64,000 bases of DNA from Sediminicola sp040566555 (GTDB lineage Bacteria > Bacteroidota > Bacteroidia > Flavobacteriales > Flavobacteriaceae): positions 62,001 to 126,000 of the forward strand of contig NZ_JBEWYP010000007.1 of the NCBI RefSeq assembly GCF_040566555.1. Reading direction: 5' to 3'. Below the pieces are notes generated by a model, which was given only the letters and a program-made list of their open reading frames with translations, did no database searches and was not told where the DNA came from. Positions 61,417 through 64,000 of this stretch are shown one piece after another. The position numbers and the translations under genes are program-made. Positions within the stretch are counted from its first letter, which is position 1; every line of letters starts with the position of its first letter.

Positions 61417-64000
61417 ATGAAAATAAGAGGTTTAATTTTGTTAATCGCATTTCTAATGTTCCAAGCAGGAACCTATGCACAAAACAATATTTCTGTTTCA
61501 GGAAGTGTTGGGGATGTAGATGGGATACCATTGCCTGGGGCTAGTATAGTTGTGAAAGGATCACAACGAGGAACACAAACAGATTTTGACGGAAACTTTG
61601 TCTTGGACAATGTTTCACCAGAAGCAACTTTGGTCATTAGTTATATAGGATTTATAACCAAAGAGATCTCAATTGCTGGGAGGACTTCCTTAAATATCAT
61701 TCTTGAGGCGGATGCCCAAGCATTGGATGAGGTAGTATTAATAGGTTATGGTGCCATGAAATCCAAGGATTTAACCTCAGCTATTACCACGATTAAGTCG
61801 GAAGAACTTTCTGCTACACCAACCGGACAAGCCATGCAGGCATTACAAGGTAAGGTCGCAGGGCTACAGGTAATCAGTAGTGGTGGACCAGGACAATCCC
61901 CAACTATTAGAGTTAGGGGTATTGGTTCGTATGACTCTGGAGCTTCGGGTCCATTATACGTTGTTGATGGGATGTTCTTCGACAACATCGATTTTTTAAA
62001 CACCTCGGATATTACTTCCATTTCTATATTAAAGGATGCATCTGCAGCGGCCATTTATGGTGTTAGGGCAGCAAATGGCGTTGTTTTGATTGAAACTAAA
62101 TCGGGCAGTTATAATAAAAAGGCCGAAATTACATATGATGGTTATACGGGATATCAAGTGGCCCAAAATGTTCTGAAAGTGGCAAATGCCGAGCAGTTCA
62201 CCACCATTGCCCTGGAATCTGGATCTGCTCCCGATGCCCAGTTTATTTTGAACGCCATGCAACGATACGGTCGTAGCAGGGTTAATCCAAATATACCGGA
62301 TGTCAATACAGATTGGTACAATGAAATAATGAGAACTGCTCCAATCCAAAACCACAGTTTTGGTGTCACGGGAGGAAGTGAAGATGCCTCTTATGCCATA
62401 GGAGCAAATTACTTTGGTCAAGAAGGTATTCTTAAAATGCGCAATGAATATGAACGTTTTAACCTTAGGAGTAAGATAGATTTTAAAGCCAATGACTGGT
62501 TAACTGTTGGTGCAAATACGGTTATTAGTAATGCTACAAGGTATGATGCAGAGGATTCTGCATGGAGACAAGCGTATTTTGCGGTTCCAATTTTACCCGT
62601 TTTTGATCCATTAAATACAAATGCAACCCCTACGGCATATGCTAACGCCCAGGATTTAGGGTATAGAGGGGGGCAAAATCCATTTCCAACATTGGATTTT
62701 AGCGAGAACCGTTCAAAAATCAGGAACGTATTGGCCAATTTTTATGCCCAAATTGAGTTGGTGCCCGACAAATTAACCTTTAAAACTGCGTATAACCACA
62801 ATTTCGAAACTAGGGAGAAAAGGGAAGTTCGTTTGCCGTTCTTTATAGGTAATAACTTTCAGAGAGAAGATGCTTCTTTATTTAAAGGCAATGAAACATA
62901 CTCCAATCAAATTTGGGACAATACTTTGACCTATACGGATACTTTCGGGAAACATAATTTAAGCATATTGACCGGAGGATCTTTTAGGGACGAGGCTTTT
63001 GAACAATTGAGGGCAAGAGGATTAAACTTCCCTTTATCTGGAGAAGAGGCATATTACTTAGACCTTGCACAAACAATTATTCAGGAAGACGTAGGCGATG
63101 ATGGAAGAAGGGAATATGGCTTGTCTTATTTCAGTAGGGTATCCTACAACTACGACAACCGCTATTTGCTCTACGGAACTTTTCGTGCAGATGGTACTAA
63201 CAAATACCAAGAAAAGTGGGGTTATTTCCCAACTGTTGGGGTAGGATGGGTATTGTCAGAAGAATCTTTTATGGATAACAACGGAGTTTTCGATTTTCTT
63301 AAGTTAAGGGGAAGTTGGGGGCAACTAGGTAATGATAATGTACCGGGAAGTGAAGGTTCCATTACATCACAAGTGGTAACAACTGCGCTTGGAGACACCT
63401 TATTTAGTGGGGTAAGCACCAGTAGTGATTTTACTTCCTTAAAATGGGAGGTCACAGAGGAGATCAATGGTGGTATTTCTGCTAATTTATTTGACAGTCA
63501 ATTATCCTTGGAAGCAGATTATTATGTAAGGGACACTAGGGATGCCATTATACCAGTGCAACGCCCATTAATTCCAGGAAGTATAAGAAAAAATGTAGGG
63601 GAAATTAGAAATTCAGGATTTGAGATTGCCCTAAATTGGAATAAAACGGTCAATGATAATTTTACCTATAGCATTGGAGGTAATTTCTCTTCCCTTAAAA
63701 ATGAAGTACTAGACCTTGGAGGGCAACCTTTTATTGATGCTGGAACCGCAGAATTTCGCCAAAGGTCAATAATAGGAGAATCTATCTTTGCCTTTTATGG
63801 TCGTGAAATAAATGGAGTTTACCAAAATGATGCAGAAATCCAAGCAGATCCGATAGCTGTGGCAAATAATCTGGTACCTGGAGATTTCAAGTACAAGGAT
63901 TTAGATGGCAATGGAGAAATTAATGATGATGACAGAACCGTTTTGGGCTCATTTTTACCTTCCTATTCTTTCGGATTAAACTTTGGACTTGCTTATAAAG
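61417..64000 (+). CDS. SusC/RagA-family TonB-dependent outer-membrane receptor, partial
   Basis: The gene runs off the right edge; the first 861 codons are visible from the ATG at 61417. There is a signal peptide (MKIRGLILLIAFLMFQAGTY, then A), a carboxypeptidase-regulatory-like domain at about 25-95 (DGIPLPGASIVVKGS, GTQTDFDGNF), and the plug domain from about 105 with LDEVVLIGYGAMKSKDL and the RagA signature YGVRAANGVVLIETKSG. The beta-barrel follows. SusC proteins import oligosaccharides with a SusD lipoprotein; a susD gene should follow outside the window. The upstream regulator and repeats fit a polysaccharide-utilisation locus. Confidence 0.95.
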   Translation, partial: MKIRGLILLIAFLMFQAGTYAQNNISVSGSVGDVDGIPLPGASIVVKGSQRGTQTDFDGNFVLDNVSPEATLVISYIGFITKEISIAGRTSLNIILEADAQALDEVVLIGYGAMKSKDLTSAITTIKSEELSATPTGQAMQALQGKVAGLQVISSGGPGQSPTIRVRGIGSYDSGASGPLYVVDGMFFDNIDFLNTSDITSISILKDASAAAIYGVRAANGVVLIETKSGSYNKKAEITYDGYTGYQVAQNVLKVANAEQFTTIALESGSAPDAQFILNAMQRYGRSRVNPNIPDVNTDWYNEIMRTAPIQNHSFGVTGGSEDASYAIGANYFGQEGILKMRNEYERFNLRSKIDFKANDWLTVGANTVISNATRYDAEDSAWRQAYFAVPILPVFDPLNTNATPTAYANAQDLGYRGGQNPFPTLDFSENRSKIRNVLANFYAQIELVPDKLTFKTAYNHNFETREKREVRLPFFIGNNFQREDASLFKGNETYSNQIWDNTLTYTDTFGKHNLSILTGGSFRDEAFEQLRARGLNFPLSGEEAYYLDLAQTIIQEDVGDDGRREYGLSYFSRVSYNYDNRYLLYGTFRADGTNKYQEKWGYFPTVGVGWVLSEESFMDNNGVFDFLKLRGSWGQLGNDNVPGSEGSITSQVVTTALGDTLFSGVSTSSDFTSLKWEVTEEINGGISANLFDSQLSLEADYYVRDTRDAIIPVQRPLIPGSIRKNVGEIRNSGFEIALNWNKTVNDNFTYSIGGNFSSLKNEVLDLGGQPFIDAGTAEFRQRSIIGESIFAFYGREINGVYQNDAEIQADPIAVANNLVPGDFKYKDLDGNGEINDDDRTVLGSFLPSYSFGLNFGLAYK

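Noticed and set aside
1..64000. CRISPR arrays, transposases, phage genes, toxin-antitoxin pairs
   Set aside because: I looked for regular direct repeats with spacers and for the usual protein motifs and found none in this window.

Overview
The window is chromosomal DNA from a member of Bacteroidota, most probably a marine-type Flavobacteriaceae. The evidence is a SusC/RagA TonB-dependent receptor at the right end, a fused thrA-thrB-thrC operon, an eboA-F cluster, several promoters matching the Bacteroidota pattern TTG-N17-20-TAnnTTTG, few strong Shine-Dalgarno sequences, low GC, and a 612-residue six-domain S1 protein. I see no insertion sequence, prophage, CRISPR array or rRNA operon. Most of the window is dense core genome. 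The only clearly accessory part is the right end, past three tRNA genes.

Layout. 1-1.7 kb: leftward ECF sigma factor, anti-sigma factor and a DUF4097-like exported protein cut by the window edge. 1.9-7.7 kb: lon, cmk, a Kbp-like BON/LysM protein (leftward) and rpsA. 7.8-15 kb: pyrR-pyrB, a small unknown protein, rnz, pdxH, then a polyphosphate unit (sixA-like phosphatase, ppk1, ppx). 15-22.6 kb: miaE (leftward) and the tightly packed seven-gene unit eboA-eboF plus a TMEM220-like membrane protein. 22.6-27.8 kb: dnaX (leftward), the RNase P RNA (rightward), and a leftward group of a PLP dehydratase, rsmD, DUF3822 and a pilin-like protein. 27.9-33.1 kb: a RecD-like helicase, DUF4126, kdsB, a HAD phosphatase, a KdnB-like Kdo 8-oxidase and an acyltransferase, several of which point to lipopolysaccharide inner-core synthesis.

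33.1-38 kb is leftward: a lipoprotein, yebC, phhB, and a unit gcvT-glsA-epimerase. After an exported aminopeptidase P comes the leftward thrA-thrB-thrC operon, preceded by an unlisted 32-codon threonine-rich leader peptide with a good promoter. Then nnr, a small unknown protein, clpC, gyrA with a TPR protein, an NlpC/P60-like protein whose catalytic Cys is Ala, a thiolase, and a PgpH-type c-di-AMP phosphodiesterase. tRNA-Ser(GCU), tRNA-Pro(UGG) and tRNA-Arg(UCU) follow as one transcript. The window ends with a membrane-spanning propeller/LuxR-type regulator and the first 861 codons of a SusC-family receptor, the start of a probable polysaccharide-utilisation locus.

The points most worth a second look are: an A11 run in dnaX just after clamp-loader domain III, with immediate stops in both other frames; the thr leader/attenuator; the ebo unit with an added TMEM220 gene; the Cys-to-Ala NlpC/P60 protein; and repeated ACTACATC motifs in the promoters of both the regulator and its SusC neighbour.
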